From positions 1 to 64,000 of the forward strand of contig CAKOKD010000005.1 in assembly GCA_934090935.1 (NCBI GenBank): DNA of 64,000 nt. Reading direction: 5' to 3'. The DNA comes from an uncultured Bacilli bacterium. GTDB lineage: Bacteria > Bacillota_I > Bacilli_A > RF39 > UBA660. Below, one piece after another: positions 53,928 to 62,163 of the stretch. Within the stretch, counting starts at the first letter, position 1; each line of letters starts with the position of its first letter. The position numbers and the translations under genes are program-made. The notes beneath the pieces are model-generated. The model saw only the letters and a program-made list of their open reading frames with translations. It ran no database searches and was not told the DNA's origin.

Positions 53928-55276
53928 ACATTTATCTCTGTTTTTACAGCTTGTACTTTTATACGTTCGTCATCTATTTCAACAATAACTTTAACCGTAT
54001 GTGTTCCTGCTTTTAGACCATTTAAATCTACATAAGCAGTTATTTTGGAAGCATCAATATCATTGATATTAGCTTCAACACCTTTTACTATAACATCTAT
54101 TGTTCTATCATCAACGCTCGCTACAGATGCTGAGTATTTTTCGCCTAAATTAATGGTATGTACGGAAACACCGGAAACAACTTTTTGACTTTCATTTCCA
54201 ATAGATATTGTAACATTTGTCTTTGTTTGAGACATGTATCTTACACCTGCAGGTTTGGTAATATTTATACTTTTAGTTTTATCACTATCCATATTGTCGA
54301 TAGCAAATTCAGCTTCAACATATGGAATATTATCAACTATAGATTTTTCACCATATACTACTACTTCAGTTACTGATGATGTAATGTTTTGAATTGATTT
54401 CCCATTACTCATCTCACCCTTAGTTACAACTCTTACAGGTTTAGTTGCATGATATGAATCAATTGTTACTTTAGCTTTTACCTTAGATGGAACCATTTCA
54501 ACATTTTTAAGCATATTACCGGCTTCATCATAAGCAACTAAGGCGATATCTTCCATCTCAAATTCTCCAGATTCCTTTAAGTCTATTTTAGAAGCATCAA
54601 CCAACGCTTTTACTACAGCAACTTTTTCAAGGATTTCTTTGCTCGATTTTACAACAACCTCGCTTGTATCCAATGCAACATCACTTATGCTTAATTTACT
54701 ATCAAGCTTGTTTTCATTCATTAAGTCATATCCTAACGATCTTGTCTCACTTACTTTTTCACTTATCTTAACTGTGATAGTTGAAGGATCTAACTTATAA
54801 TTTACTGATTGAACTGAATGATTATATTTAAGTTTTACCTTATAAGTACCAGCACTATATTTTGATAAATCCAATACTACTTCATGTGAACCTAATTGAG
54901 TTGCTAAATATATTGATGATTTATTTCCTATAAGCGTTATATCAACAGTTTCAGGAACTCCTTCTACTACATAAGCTTCTTGATTATATAAAACAGATAC
55001 TTTTTGGTCAGTGATAATCTCAGCCTCTCTTTCAGTGAAACTTATTACTTGGCTATCAACAAGCAAAAACACTGCAATTGCACAAAGAAGAGAAACATAT
55101 ATTAAAACATTAGGTCTATTTAGGATACGTTCAAATTTACCACTGTTATCCTTTGAAATCTCACTTAATTTATATATAAGTCTACTTATCGGTGTTACTA
55201 TTATTTTATCTATTATCCTATAGATAAGTTTAAACAACTTAATGAATGGTTTAAAGATCACTAATATCTTACTCAT
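53909..55276 (-). CDS. cdaR: CdaA regulator with YbbR domains
   Basis: The 455-residue protein has a basic N-terminus, one membrane helix (about 60-80: VLIYVSLLCAIAVFLLVD) and an extracellular part of several YbbR-like beta repeats (VSVLYNQEAYVVEGVPETVDI, ALVDASKIDLKESG and similar). It controls diadenylate cyclase activity from outside the membrane. The ATG at 55276 behind GGGTGATGAAG overlaps the cdaA stop by eight bases, so translation is coupled. Confidence 0.9.
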   Translation of the reverse strand: MSKILVIFKPFIKLFKLIYRIIDKIIVTPISRLIYKLSEISKDNSGKFERILNRPNVLIYVSLLCAIAVFLLVDSQVISFTEREAEIITDQKVSVLYNQEAYVVEGVPETVDITLIGNKSSIYLATQLGSHEVVLDLSKYSAGTYKVKLKYNHSVQSVNYKLDPSTITVKISEKVSETRSLGYDLMNENKLDSKLSISDVALDTSEVVVKSSKEILEKVAVVKALVDASKIDLKESGEFEMEDIALVAYDEAGNMLKNVEMVPSKVKAKVTIDSYHATKPVRVVTKGEMSNGKSIQNITSSVTEVVVYGEKSIVDNIPYVEAEFAIDNMDSDKTKSINITKPAGVRYMSQTKTNVTISIGNESQKVVSGVSVHTINLGEKYSASVASVDDRTIDVIVKGVEANINDIDASKITAYVDLNGLKAGTHTVKVIVEIDDERIKVQAVKTEINVKVVEN

Positions 55277-56084
55277 CTTCATCACCCATTTCTTCATCAG
55301 CATCATAGAAAACTTCTGCTTTAGGTTTCAATTCGTCTAAAAGCATATTTCTGAATTCCTCTAGAGTCAAGTTATAATGCAAATAATTATCGCATGCTAT
55401 GCTTATTCTTCCAGTTTCTTCAGAGACAACAAGCGCGATTGCATCAGTTTCTTCAGCTACTCCAAGAGCAGCTCTATGACGTGTTCCAAGTTTTTTATTT
55501 ACATCAGGATTCATGCTTGTTTTAAATACAGCACCGGCACATGTTACTTTATCACCTTGAATTATTACTCCACCATCATGAAGTGGGTTTGGTGGTAAAA
55601 ATATTGCTTCTAGAAGTTGACTTGAAATATCAGCATATAGTTTAGTTGCGGGAATAATGTATTCTTGTAAAGACATATTTCTTTCAATGACAATCAAAGC
55701 CCCGATTCTTTGTCTTTTTAAGTGTTCAACAGCATTCATTATTTCGAATACAACCTTTTCTCTTTCGTCGACTGTTAATACTTTATGTCTACCCAACAAC
55801 TGACTTCTACCAATTTGTTCAAGCACAGTACGAATTTCAGGTTGAAAAATCACAATCAATGCAATTGGTCCCCAAGATACAACATATTCAAGAAGAATAC
55901 CAACTGTATATAAATCAAGAATATTGCTTAAAATTTTAACAATAATAAGTATAAGTACTCCTTTTAATATAAGAACCATCTTAACATTGTTTTTAAAACT
56001 TTTAAATATATAGTAAAACATTATCCATATTAAACATATATCTAATATTTTAGTTATTATACTCCATATGGTTGTAAGAGTCAT
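55269..56084 (-). CDS. cdaA: Diadenylate cyclase CdaA
   Basis: The 271-residue enzyme makes the second messenger c-di-AMP, which controls potassium, osmotic and wall balance. Three membrane helices (about 10-85) precede the DAC domain, with GALIVIER, PLHDGGVII (DGA/DGG motif) and GTRHRAALGVAEE (RHR motif). An acidic tail (YDADEEMGDEDE) ends it. AAGGAGGAAA precedes the ATG. The usual third gene, glmM, is not downstream. Confidence 0.95.
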   Translation of the reverse strand: MTLTTIWSIITKILDICLIWIMFYYIFKSFKNNVKMVLILKGVLILIIVKILSNILDLYTVGILLEYVVSWGPIALIVIFQPEIRTVLEQIGRSQLLGRHKVLTVDEREKVVFEIMNAVEHLKRQRIGALIVIERNMSLQEYIIPATKLYADISSQLLEAIFLPPNPLHDGGVIIQGDKVTCAGAVFKTSMNPDVNKKLGTRHRAALGVAEETDAIALVVSEETGRISIACDNYLHYNLTLEEFRNMLLDELKPKAEVFYDADEEMGDEDE

Positions 56085-56099
56085 ATATTTCCTCCTTTA

Positions 56100-56318
56100 T
56101 TAATTTTTATCTTCCATTTTATCAACGCTTAAAGGTGTTGCCACATTTGATATCTCTGGTTTAGAATTTAATAGTTCCAATTCTTTGTCCGATTCTAAAA
56201 TTTCTTTTCGATAATCATTGTATTTTTTTCGATCCATCATATAACCGAATAGACCTAAAAGTAAGACTACTGCGATTATAATAAATAACAAGTAGTTTGT
56301 GATTACAAAATCTAACAT
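56100..56318 (-). CDS. Small single-pass membrane protein
   Basis: The 72-residue protein has one N-terminal helix (about 8-27), a basic MDRKKYNDYRKE stretch and a polar tail, giving a cytosolic C-terminus. AGGAATGATATT precedes the ATG. It lies 15 bases before cdaA on the same strand and is probably cotranscribed with it. Function unknown. Confidence 0.6.
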   Translation of the reverse strand: MLDFVITNYLLFIIIAVVLLLGLFGYMMDRKKYNDYRKEILESDKELELLNSKPEISNVATPLSVDKMEDKN

Positions 56319-56381
56319 AATATCATTCCTTTTTATTCTATATTCTTAATTAATTTTAACATGATATAGGTTTCTTTTCAA

Positions 56382-57440
56382 TTAATTTATCACTAATTCT
56401 TTCCCCTTAGGTTGGATTTGAATAAATGTATTTCCGTCATTTACATCGATTTCTGTTCCATCCTTATATTTATATATCGTTTGATCTTTTCTACTAGTTT
56501 TTGTCCATGTTATTGGTACTGCATAGCCGTTTGTTATATAGTATCCTTCTCCTCTTCCTATGTTGTCTAGTGTTTGTCTATCTTTCTTTGATCCATCGTT
56601 AAGTTTTGAATTTGCAACTTGATAAGTAATGATATTTTTAAATGTGTATTGTTTTTGAGTTACATAGTCAACATGGGCTTTACCATTTACACTTCTTTTA
56701 TAAACTTGATTTTCAGAATCGTATATATAGGATGATTTAACACTTCCTGAGTAAGTTATATCAACTGTGTCAGCTTTGATTGCTCCTTCACGGCTTGATA
56801 AGTCCACTGGGTTTTCGTTGTAGTTTAAAAGGAAATCTTTGTTTCTAGTTTGTCTTTTATTTCCAAGACCATTATTTAATTTATCAATACTTGTAAATAG
56901 TGTATGCTCAGTTGATACATTTAATGTTTTATCACGCCATCCTGTCTTACTAGCATCAACACTTATTCTATCGATATTTAATGTATTGAAATCTTGTGCT
57001 GCTTGAGGACTGTTTCCATGGTGAACATAAATCGCATCATTTTCGAGTGCATAGTCTAGAAAGTAATGTCTAGCACTTCTTATTGAACCTATTCTTTCAG
57101 TATTTTGATCTTGAAATATCGCCATATAACGAGTTAATCCACCTTCAACAATCATCTCATAAATAATCATTGCATCTTGTAATCCGCTTTGTAATGGACG
57201 AGCAACGCCTAAGTTGTTTATCATAACTGCATATGGTCTTGTCTTAGAATTAAGATCTACGATTTTTAACTTGCTTTCGATTTTTTGTTCTGCAGTAGTT
57301 TTTTTGCTTACTTTAGGAAGAGTTTTGTTTGACTTAGGTAAAAAAACTACTACTAATGCTATAGCAACCAACAATATAACAGAAATTGCTACAACAATGA
57401 TACTAACTTTATTTTTCTTATTAATTTTTATATTTGACAT
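56382..57440 (-). CDS. DUF3048 (YerB-like) membrane-anchored protein
   Basis: The 352-residue protein has an N-terminal signal anchor (about 15-38) and a DUF3048 domain. RPYAVMINNLGVARPLQSGL, ADMIYE-type (AMIIYEMIVEGGLTRYMAIF), IGSIRSARHYFLDYA and HHGNSPQA are its signatures, and the C-terminal part has GYYITNGYAVPITWTK. The molecular function of YerB-type proteins is unknown. AGAGGTG precedes the ATG at 57440. It diverges from the DUF6273-like gene. Confidence 0.85.
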   Translation of the reverse strand: MSNIKINKKNKVSIIVVAISVILLVAIALVVVFLPKSNKTLPKVSKKTTAEQKIESKLKIVDLNSKTRPYAVMINNLGVARPLQSGLQDAMIIYEMIVEGGLTRYMAIFQDQNTERIGSIRSARHYFLDYALENDAIYVHHGNSPQAAQDFNTLNIDRISVDASKTGWRDKTLNVSTEHTLFTSIDKLNNGLGNKRQTRNKDFLLNYNENPVDLSSREGAIKADTVDITYSGSVKSSYIYDSENQVYKRSVNGKAHVDYVTQKQYTFKNIITYQVANSKLNDGSKKDRQTLDNIGRGEGYYITNGYAVPITWTKTSRKDQTIYKYKDGTEIDVNDGNTFIQIQPKGKELVIN

Positions 57441-57481
57441 AAAATACACCTCTTTTTAATTTTAACACAATCAAATAATTA

Positions 57482-57510
57482 TTGAAAGAGAGTATTTATT
57501 TTGTTATAAT
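57482..57510 (+). promoter_or_regulatory. Promoter of the plus-strand DUF6273-like gene
   Basis: TTGAAA, 17-base spacer, TATAAT, about 28 bases before the TTG start. Confidence 0.75.
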
Positions 57511-57537
57511 TTATTTGATGAATTGGAGATGATTTTT

Positions 57538-58629
57538 TTGGATCAAAAGACAATAAAAATGTTGAGTTATGTCATTGGCGGATTTGCAGGATTTATTTTT
57601 ATATTATTTCTTATATCAAGTTGCGCAAATAGAAAATATACATTTGAAAAATTAGAGAATAGAATGTTAAAGATAGCTCAAGAGATGTATAAAGATGATG
57701 AAAGTGAACTTCCATCTCAGGATAAAGATACTAAAACAATTACTTTGAAAAAAATGATAAGCGATGGAAAAATTGATGATGTTTCAAAGTTATTTAAAAG
57801 AGATGATTTGAAATGTAATGGTACCGTAACGATTACTAATAATAACGGATATTATAACTATAGTCCTTATCTTAGCTGTGGAAGTGAATATGAAACTAAA
57901 TATTTAAAGGATAAAATAATTGAAGATAGTTTGGTAGAATCTGGCGTTGGATTACATGAACTTAAAAATACCTATGTAATGAGAGGAGAAGTTCAAAACA
58001 ACTACGTTAAATTAAATGGAGTTGTTTACCGTATTGTAAGAATCAATGATGATGGTTCTATAAGAGTTATTGAACAAACTGGATTAAAGCAAAAATCTTG
58101 GGATGATAGATATAATCCTAATACTCGTAATAATACAGGTATAAATGAATTTGAATATGATTCACTTAATTCAAGAATTCGTGATACTTTGCATGATTAT
58201 TACAATGATGAATCAAAATTTCCAAAGAGCATTAAACAATATATTGCAACTCAAACATTATGTATAGGAAAAAGAACAGAAAATGATATCACAAAGGATG
58301 GATCAAGTGAGTGTTCTAAATTGATAGAAGATGAGGTTTTTGGTCTTATTACTCCTTATGAATATTTACAAGCGTCTTTAGATCCTAATTGTTCTTATAC
58401 AACTGATTCTAATTGTAAAAACTATAATTGGATGAATAAAATGAAACAATCAACTTGGACGTTGACTGCTAATGCAGAGGATACTAAATCAGCATTTTTC
58501 TTAAATGGAAATCCTTATCTTTCAACTTGTAGTTCAGCATCAGGTGTATTAGTAGTATTCAATATCACTGATAAAGCGATTTATGTATCAGGTGATGGAA
58601 CTGAAGCTAAACCTTATGAATTTAAATAG
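57538..58629 (+). CDS. Membrane-anchored pilin-head/DUF6273-like surface protein
   Basis: The 363-residue protein has an N-terminal membrane helix (about 8-30) ending LISSC. A pilin-head-like segment follows (TITLKKMISDGKID, DDLKCNGTVTI, YNYSPYLSCG). A C-terminal DUF6273-like domain (VNGVVYRIVRINDDGSIRVIEQTG equivalents, SLNSRIRDTLHDYYND, GLITPYEYLQA, WTLTANAED) ends KPYEFK. It is a distant relative of the domain at 8327-9517, but its codons are normally AT-rich with no sign of diversification. The start is probably TTG at 57538, about nine bases from GGAG; an ATG at 57529 lies too close to that site. Confidence 0.7.
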   Translation: MDQKTIKMLSYVIGGFAGFIFILFLISSCANRKYTFEKLENRMLKIAQEMYKDDESELPSQDKDTKTITLKKMISDGKIDDVSKLFKRDDLKCNGTVTITNNNGYYNYSPYLSCGSEYETKYLKDKIIEDSLVESGVGLHELKNTYVMRGEVQNNYVKLNGVVYRIVRINDDGSIRVIEQTGLKQKSWDDRYNPNTRNNTGINEFEYDSLNSRIRDTLHDYYNDESKFPKSIKQYIATQTLCIGKRTENDITKDGSSECSKLIEDEVFGLITPYEYLQASLDPNCSYTTDSNCKNYNWMNKMKQSTWTLTANAEDTKSAFFLNGNPYLSTCSSASGVLVVFNITDKAIYVSGDGTEAKPYEFK

Positions 58630-58644
58630 AAATAATAAATTTAA

Positions 58645-58677
58645 TGGTATTGACAAATAAGTCAATGCTTTTTTTTA
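58645..58677 (+). terminator. Terminator of the DUF6273-like gene
   Basis: GTATTGAC/GTCAATGC stem (one T-G pair), loop AAATAA, followed by eight T on the plus strand. Confidence 0.75.
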
Positions 58678-58713
58678 TAAAAAAAAATATAAGTTAAAAA
58701 GACTTATATTTTT
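58678..58713 (-). terminator. Terminator of the sigma/anti-sigma operon
   Basis: AAATATAAGT/ACTTATATTT stem with a 7-base loop, followed by a long T run on the minus strand. It lies back to back with the plus-strand terminator. Confidence 0.7.
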
Positions 58714-58720
58714 GATTTTT

Positions 58721-59563
58721 TTAATAATGAAAAGCATCTAATATTTTTTGAACAGTTCCAAAAGGATCATTCGCATCATCAGTTCCCATATGTACTTTCA
58801 ATCTATAGGCTATATTATCGTGTATTATAATAATATTTTGAGTTGCTTTAGGAGATACATATGTTGCATACGCTTTTTCATTAATAGTTTTAATATAATA
58901 TTCGTGTATATTATTTTCGGATGATACGTTTGCTTCCCAAACAGTATCAATAAATTTATCATTATATTTTGTTCGCATTGCAATATCTAGCCATACTGCT
59001 GTTTGATTTCTTACACCAAATTTGGTATTCATAGGATTTGGCATATGTAATTTTATATATGAAATGTTTCCATCAACACGAGAAACTTTAGTTAAGAGCA
59101 TTCTATTGTCTTTAAAGAAGTCATTTTTTAATATTTTTATTCCTAAGACGTTTTCTAATTCTTCAGGAGTATAAGCAAAATAGCATGCGTCATCATCATT
59201 TATATTTTCAAATAAATTGAAAGATCTTTGGCATCTAGGTTCATTTAAATTAGCTTTATAGTTTAGTTCCTTTCTTGCAGATGATTCTAATTTATAATTT
59301 GTATAATAAGAATCATTTTGAGTTTTTAAATTGGTAATTTTAGTTATGACTTTACTAATACCATCTTTTATTTCTTTAGCATAAGTTACTCCTGTTCCAA
59401 TAATTAAGATAGTAAATATTATCGTTAATCCAATAATAATATTTTGCTTTTTCTTGATTTTCTTATATTTGTTAATAGTTTCTCTTTTTAAATAATTATT
59501 TCTTTCATCAGTTAAAACAATATTGTTAATATTTGCAATATATTCTTTTTCTATTCTGCTCAC
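58721..59563 (-). CDS. Membrane-bound anti-sigma factor
   Basis: The 280-residue protein has a cytosolic N-terminal region (1-45), one membrane helix (about 46-66: IIIGLTIIFTILIIGTGVTYA) and a ~200-residue outer domain with ELENVLGIKIL, YIKLHMPNPM and repeats of long beta segments, recalling DUF4367-type domains. It starts with GTG overlapping the TGA stop of the sigma gene (GTGA), so it is translationally coupled and surely the cognate regulator. It has no zinc-type HxxxCxxC motif. Confidence 0.75.
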   Translation of the reverse strand: MSRIEKEYIANINNIVLTDERNNYLKRETINKYKKIKKKQNIIIGLTIIFTILIIGTGVTYAKEIKDGISKVITKITNLKTQNDSYYTNYKLESSARKELNYKANLNEPRCQRSFNLFENINDDDACYFAYTPEELENVLGIKILKNDFFKDNRMLLTKVSRVDGNISYIKLHMPNPMNTKFGVRNQTAVWLDIAMRTKYNDKFIDTVWEANVSSENNIHEYYIKTINEKAYATYVSPKATQNIIIIHDNIAYRLKVHMGTDDANDPFGTVQKILDAFHY

Positions 59564-60024
59564 TTTGTTCCCTCCAATTCTATTTTTAATTTTTCTCTTC
59601 CTCTTACTAAACTCATTTTTATAGCAGATTCAGATTTTTTCATTATCTTTGCAATCTCTTTGATTTTGTATCCTTCATAATAATATAGATACAAAGGTAT
59701 TCTATAATCTTTTGGAATAGCTTTTAAGAGATCAAAGGTGGCATTTTCATCCATATTATAAGAATTAATATCGTGATCTAGTCTTAATGTTAATTTTTTC
59801 CAAGATGATTTAAGAAGATCTTTGGAATTATTTACACTTACTGTAAACAACCACTTCTTTATTTCTTCATTTGAAAGCGATAATACTTTTCTGTTTTTAT
59901 ATAATTTTATAAAAGTTTTTTGAAGAATATCCTCTGTATCGGCAACATTTAAAAGATAGCTATATATTAATTTATAGATATCTTTACTATATAAACAATA
60001 TATTTCGTCAAAACGTTCAATCAT
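59560..60024 (-). CDS. ECF-type RNA polymerase sigma factor
   Basis: The 154-residue sigma-70 family protein has region 2 (FDEIYCLYSKDIYKLIYSYL, DTEDILQKTFIKLYKN) and region 4 (IPLYLYYYEGYKIKEIAKIM then SESAIKMSLVRGREKLK) only, as in ECF sigmas. AAAGGAG is five bases before the ATG at 60024. Together with the coupled membrane anti-sigma factor it forms an envelope-stress or surface-signal switch. Its targets are unknown; the surface genes next door are candidates. Confidence 0.9.
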   Translation of the reverse strand: MIERFDEIYCLYSKDIYKLIYSYLLNVADTEDILQKTFIKLYKNRKVLSLSNEEIKKWLFTVSVNNSKDLLKSSWKKLTLRLDHDINSYNMDENATFDLLKAIPKDYRIPLYLYYYEGYKIKEIAKIMKKSESAIKMSLVRGREKLKIELEGTK

Positions 60025-60110
60025 ACATACTCCTTTCACTATAATAACGATTGATAGACATAAAAGGTCACAACTAAAAGAATTATTAAACGAGTTTATA
60101 TAAGCATCAT

Positions 60111-60143
60111 AAAAGGATGATTTTTTATCATCCTTATCTTTTC
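60111..60143 (-). terminator. Terminator of the InlB-repeat protein gene
   Basis: AAGGATGAT/ATCATCCTT 9-bp stem with a 5-base loop and T-rich flanks on both strands. It lies just beyond the stop. Confidence 0.75.
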
Positions 60144-60150
60144 AAGAAAT

Positions 60151-60834
60151 TTATTGATTTTTTGCCCATTTGGCAACAAGAACGTAATCTTTATCAATTA
60201 TGTTGTTAAAAGGTACTCCGTTATAATACCATCCTACAAATGTATATCCTTCTCTAGTAGGTGTAACATTTATCTTCGTGTTTTTGGTAACATACATATC
60301 CTCTATTACTAAGCCACCATTAGTGTTAAATGAAACCTTATACTTTTGACTTTTAGTAGTTTTAGCCTTCTTAGTAGTTGAAGTTATTTTCTTAGTTGTT
60401 GTTGGAATTACTATGATATCATGCTTTTCAATATCAACAAATGTATTAATATAGTTTGTTTCTCCTTCATAGTTAATCAATATCTTTATTTGATATTCAT
60501 TTTCCAATCTTGTTACTTTTATTAGCGAATTAGAATAGTCAATTTTCTTTATATGTTCATCCATATAAGTTATTTGGTCTTCTGTAAGAATATCACTTAT
60601 TTTGTATTCTTTGCTTTCTCCGATATTTTTTGGTATATTTGTTTCATTAAAATATTCTTTTGAACAATCATTAATATATTTTAAGTTTTCTTCAAATGTT
60701 GTATCCTTTTTTCCTAAAGATCTGTTACTAATGATAAATATAAATCTTATTGATAATAAAACTACCAATAAAACTATAAAGACTCGAAGCATTAGTTTTA
60801 ACCCTTGAAAAGAGTTGAGTTCTTCTTGATACAT
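60151..60834 (-). CDS. Membrane-anchored protein with an InlB B-repeat
   Basis: The 227-residue protein has an N-terminal helix (about 15-35) and a pilin-head-like domain (KKDTTFEENLKYINDCSKEYF, KISDILTEDQITYMD) resembling part of the protein at 57538-58629. A Thr/Lys linker (TTTKKITSTTKKAKTTK) and one C-terminal InlB B-repeat (YKVSFNTNGGLVIEDMYV, PTREGYTFVGWYYNG, VLVAKW; about 165-225) follow. The repeat is a small ubiquitin-like fold common in secreted adhesins of Listeria and gut bacteria. The ribosome site is a run of six G. Confidence 0.75.
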   Translation of the reverse strand: MYQEELNSFQGLKLMLRVFIVLLVVLLSIRFIFIISNRSLGKKDTTFEENLKYINDCSKEYFNETNIPKNIGESKEYKISDILTEDQITYMDEHIKKIDYSNSLIKVTRLENEYQIKILINYEGETNYINTFVDIEKHDIIVIPTTTKKITSTTKKAKTTKSQKYKVSFNTNGGLVIEDMYVTKNTKINVTPTREGYTFVGWYYNGVPFNNIIDKDYVLVAKWAKNQ

Positions 60835-60903
60835 AACATCCCCCCTATTGTGCTAGTATATCTACAATATAATTATACAATAAATAGACATTAAAGCAAA
60901 TAA

Positions 60904-60933
60904 AAAGTGAGAAAAAATTAAATTCTCACTGGT
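60904..60933 (-). terminator. Terminator of the SipW/TasA-type cluster
   Basis: AGTGAGAA/TTCTCACT stem overlapping the stop of the 170-residue gene, followed by TTTTTATTTG on the minus strand. Confidence 0.65.
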
Positions 60934-61430
60934 TTTGTTATGAAATCAATAACCAATATGCCATCATCTTCGATGTTTTTTATACTTTCATCAATCCAAA
61001 TAATTGCATCTATATCAATTGAATCATAGGCTTCCAATTCAATATTCTCTAAAAGATAGTATTTTTTATTGTTTTGATGTTCGTAAGATATATTTTCTAA
61101 GCAGTATGTTTTTTGACCTAATCTTATATTAATATATTTCGAATCAATTGTTGTATCATCATCAAGAGTTAAATATAGATATTCGTTTTTTTCGTATCCA
61201 TTGATGTTTTTTAAGTTGATTTTTGTAGGATTTATTGAGTCAATATCCTTTTTATTAAATACCCCTAAATCAAAATCGCCATAGTCAACAATAATATCTG
61301 CATCTTTATATTCATTTACAATAGCTATATTTTTTGCTCCAAAAGAATTTTCCCATAATGGAACTGACACAATTATTATAAAAATGGATAGAACTATCCT
61401 AACTATATATTTTAAACTCTCCCTAACCAT
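60918..61430 (-). CDS. Signal-anchored protein of the SipW locus, unknown function
   Basis: The 170-residue protein has an N-terminal hydrophobic segment (about 8-25) followed by a beta-rich, very acidic extracellular domain (ADIIVDYGDFDLGVFNK, YLYLTLDDDTTIDSKYINI, YLLENIELEAYDSIDIDAII). It follows the SipW gene by about 55 bases with a terminator hairpin between. By position it may be another exported component of the same surface structure. GAGGGG precedes the ATG. No family is recognised. Confidence 0.6.
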   Translation of the reverse strand: MVRESLKYIVRIVLSIFIIIVSVPLWENSFGAKNIAIVNEYKDADIIVDYGDFDLGVFNKKDIDSINPTKINLKNINGYEKNEYLYLTLDDDTTIDSKYINIRLGQKTYCLENISYEHQNNKKYYLLENIELEAYDSIDIDAIIWIDESIKNIEDDGILVIDFITKPVRI

Positions 61431-61458
61431 ATTACCCCTCTTTTATTGCCTAGTATTT

Positions 61459-61504
61459 TAGCAAAAAAAAAGCAAATAGTCAAATTACTTCATCCATTTG
61501 CTTT
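61459..61504 (-). terminator. Hairpin after the SipW gene
   Basis: AGCAAAT/ATTTGCT arms with a loop covering the stop, followed by nine T on the minus strand. Confidence 0.65.
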
Positions 61505-62150
61505 TCTCTAAAAGAGCTCTTACTTTTTTATTATGTTCAATTTCTTCTTTAGCACTCATGTTTTGATATTCTGGTATGTTATCAATTTTTTTCTTTATTT
61601 TAAATATCCTATTTAGTCTATTTAAATCATAAAGTATGAAACATAAAGCTGGTATTAGAATAATAAGTATCCATCCTAGCTTGCTTGATAAAAAGAATTG
61701 GATTTTACCTAAGCCATTTATTTTATATACCATTTTCCCAACGATATTGTCTCTTGTTATCGAACCGACATCAACACTTTGGTTATTGTCTCCCTTTGTT
61801 ATATAATATGTTTTACCTTCAGATATTTTTATATCATATATTCTATGTGTAATTGTATAACCATCCGTATTTAAAGTGGAAGAATAGAATGTTATAACAT
61901 CTCCTACTTTTAATTCATCATTCGCTTTTAACCTTCTATCTATTATCACATCATATACTTTAATAAAGGGTTCCATACTTGGACTTACAATGGTATATAA
62001 ACTTATCTGTGGGTTCTCACCTTTTCTAGCAGCTATAGCTGATGTGGACATATAATAGACCAAAAATGCAGTTATCAAAAAAAGAAGACATAAAATTACA
62101 TATGCCAAAGTTTTACCAATAAATTTTATAATGTCCCCTATTTTATTCAT
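61485..62150 (-). CDS. sipW: SipW-type signal peptidase I (S26B)
   Basis: The 221-residue membrane protease has two helices (about 10-32 and 165-185). The catalytic Ser is in VSPSMEPFIKVYDVII and the second catalytic residue is His, not Lys, in GYTITHRIYDI. This is the ER-type Ser-His variant typical of SipW. GDNNQSVDVGSIT is the conserved GDNN box. In Bacillus subtilis SipW processes TasA and TapA for amyloid fibres. The likely substrate here is the TasA-like protein encoded 13 bases upstream. Its soluble tail is basic and cytosolic. Confidence 0.92.
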   Translation of the reverse strand: MNKIGDIIKFIGKTLAYVILCLLFLITAFLVYYMSTSAIAARKGENPQISLYTIVSPSMEPFIKVYDVIIDRRLKANDELKVGDVITFYSSTLNTDGYTITHRIYDIKISEGKTYYITKGDNNQSVDVGSITRDNIVGKMVYKINGLGKIQFFLSSKLGWILIILIPALCFILYDLNRLNRIFKIKKKIDNIPEYQNMSAKEEIEHNKKVRALLEKSKWMK

Positions 62151-62163
62151 AAAATCACCAATT

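Noticed and set aside
57538..58629. Second DGR target
   Set aside because: The domain is DUF6273-like, but its 3' codons are ordinary AT-rich ones, without an NNC bias or GC island.
60040..60112. ECF-type autoregulatory promoter (TGTGACC...GTCTATC)
   Set aside because: The motifs are there on the minus strand, but the gap between them is only about six or seven bases, far shorter than the ~16 of ECF promoters.
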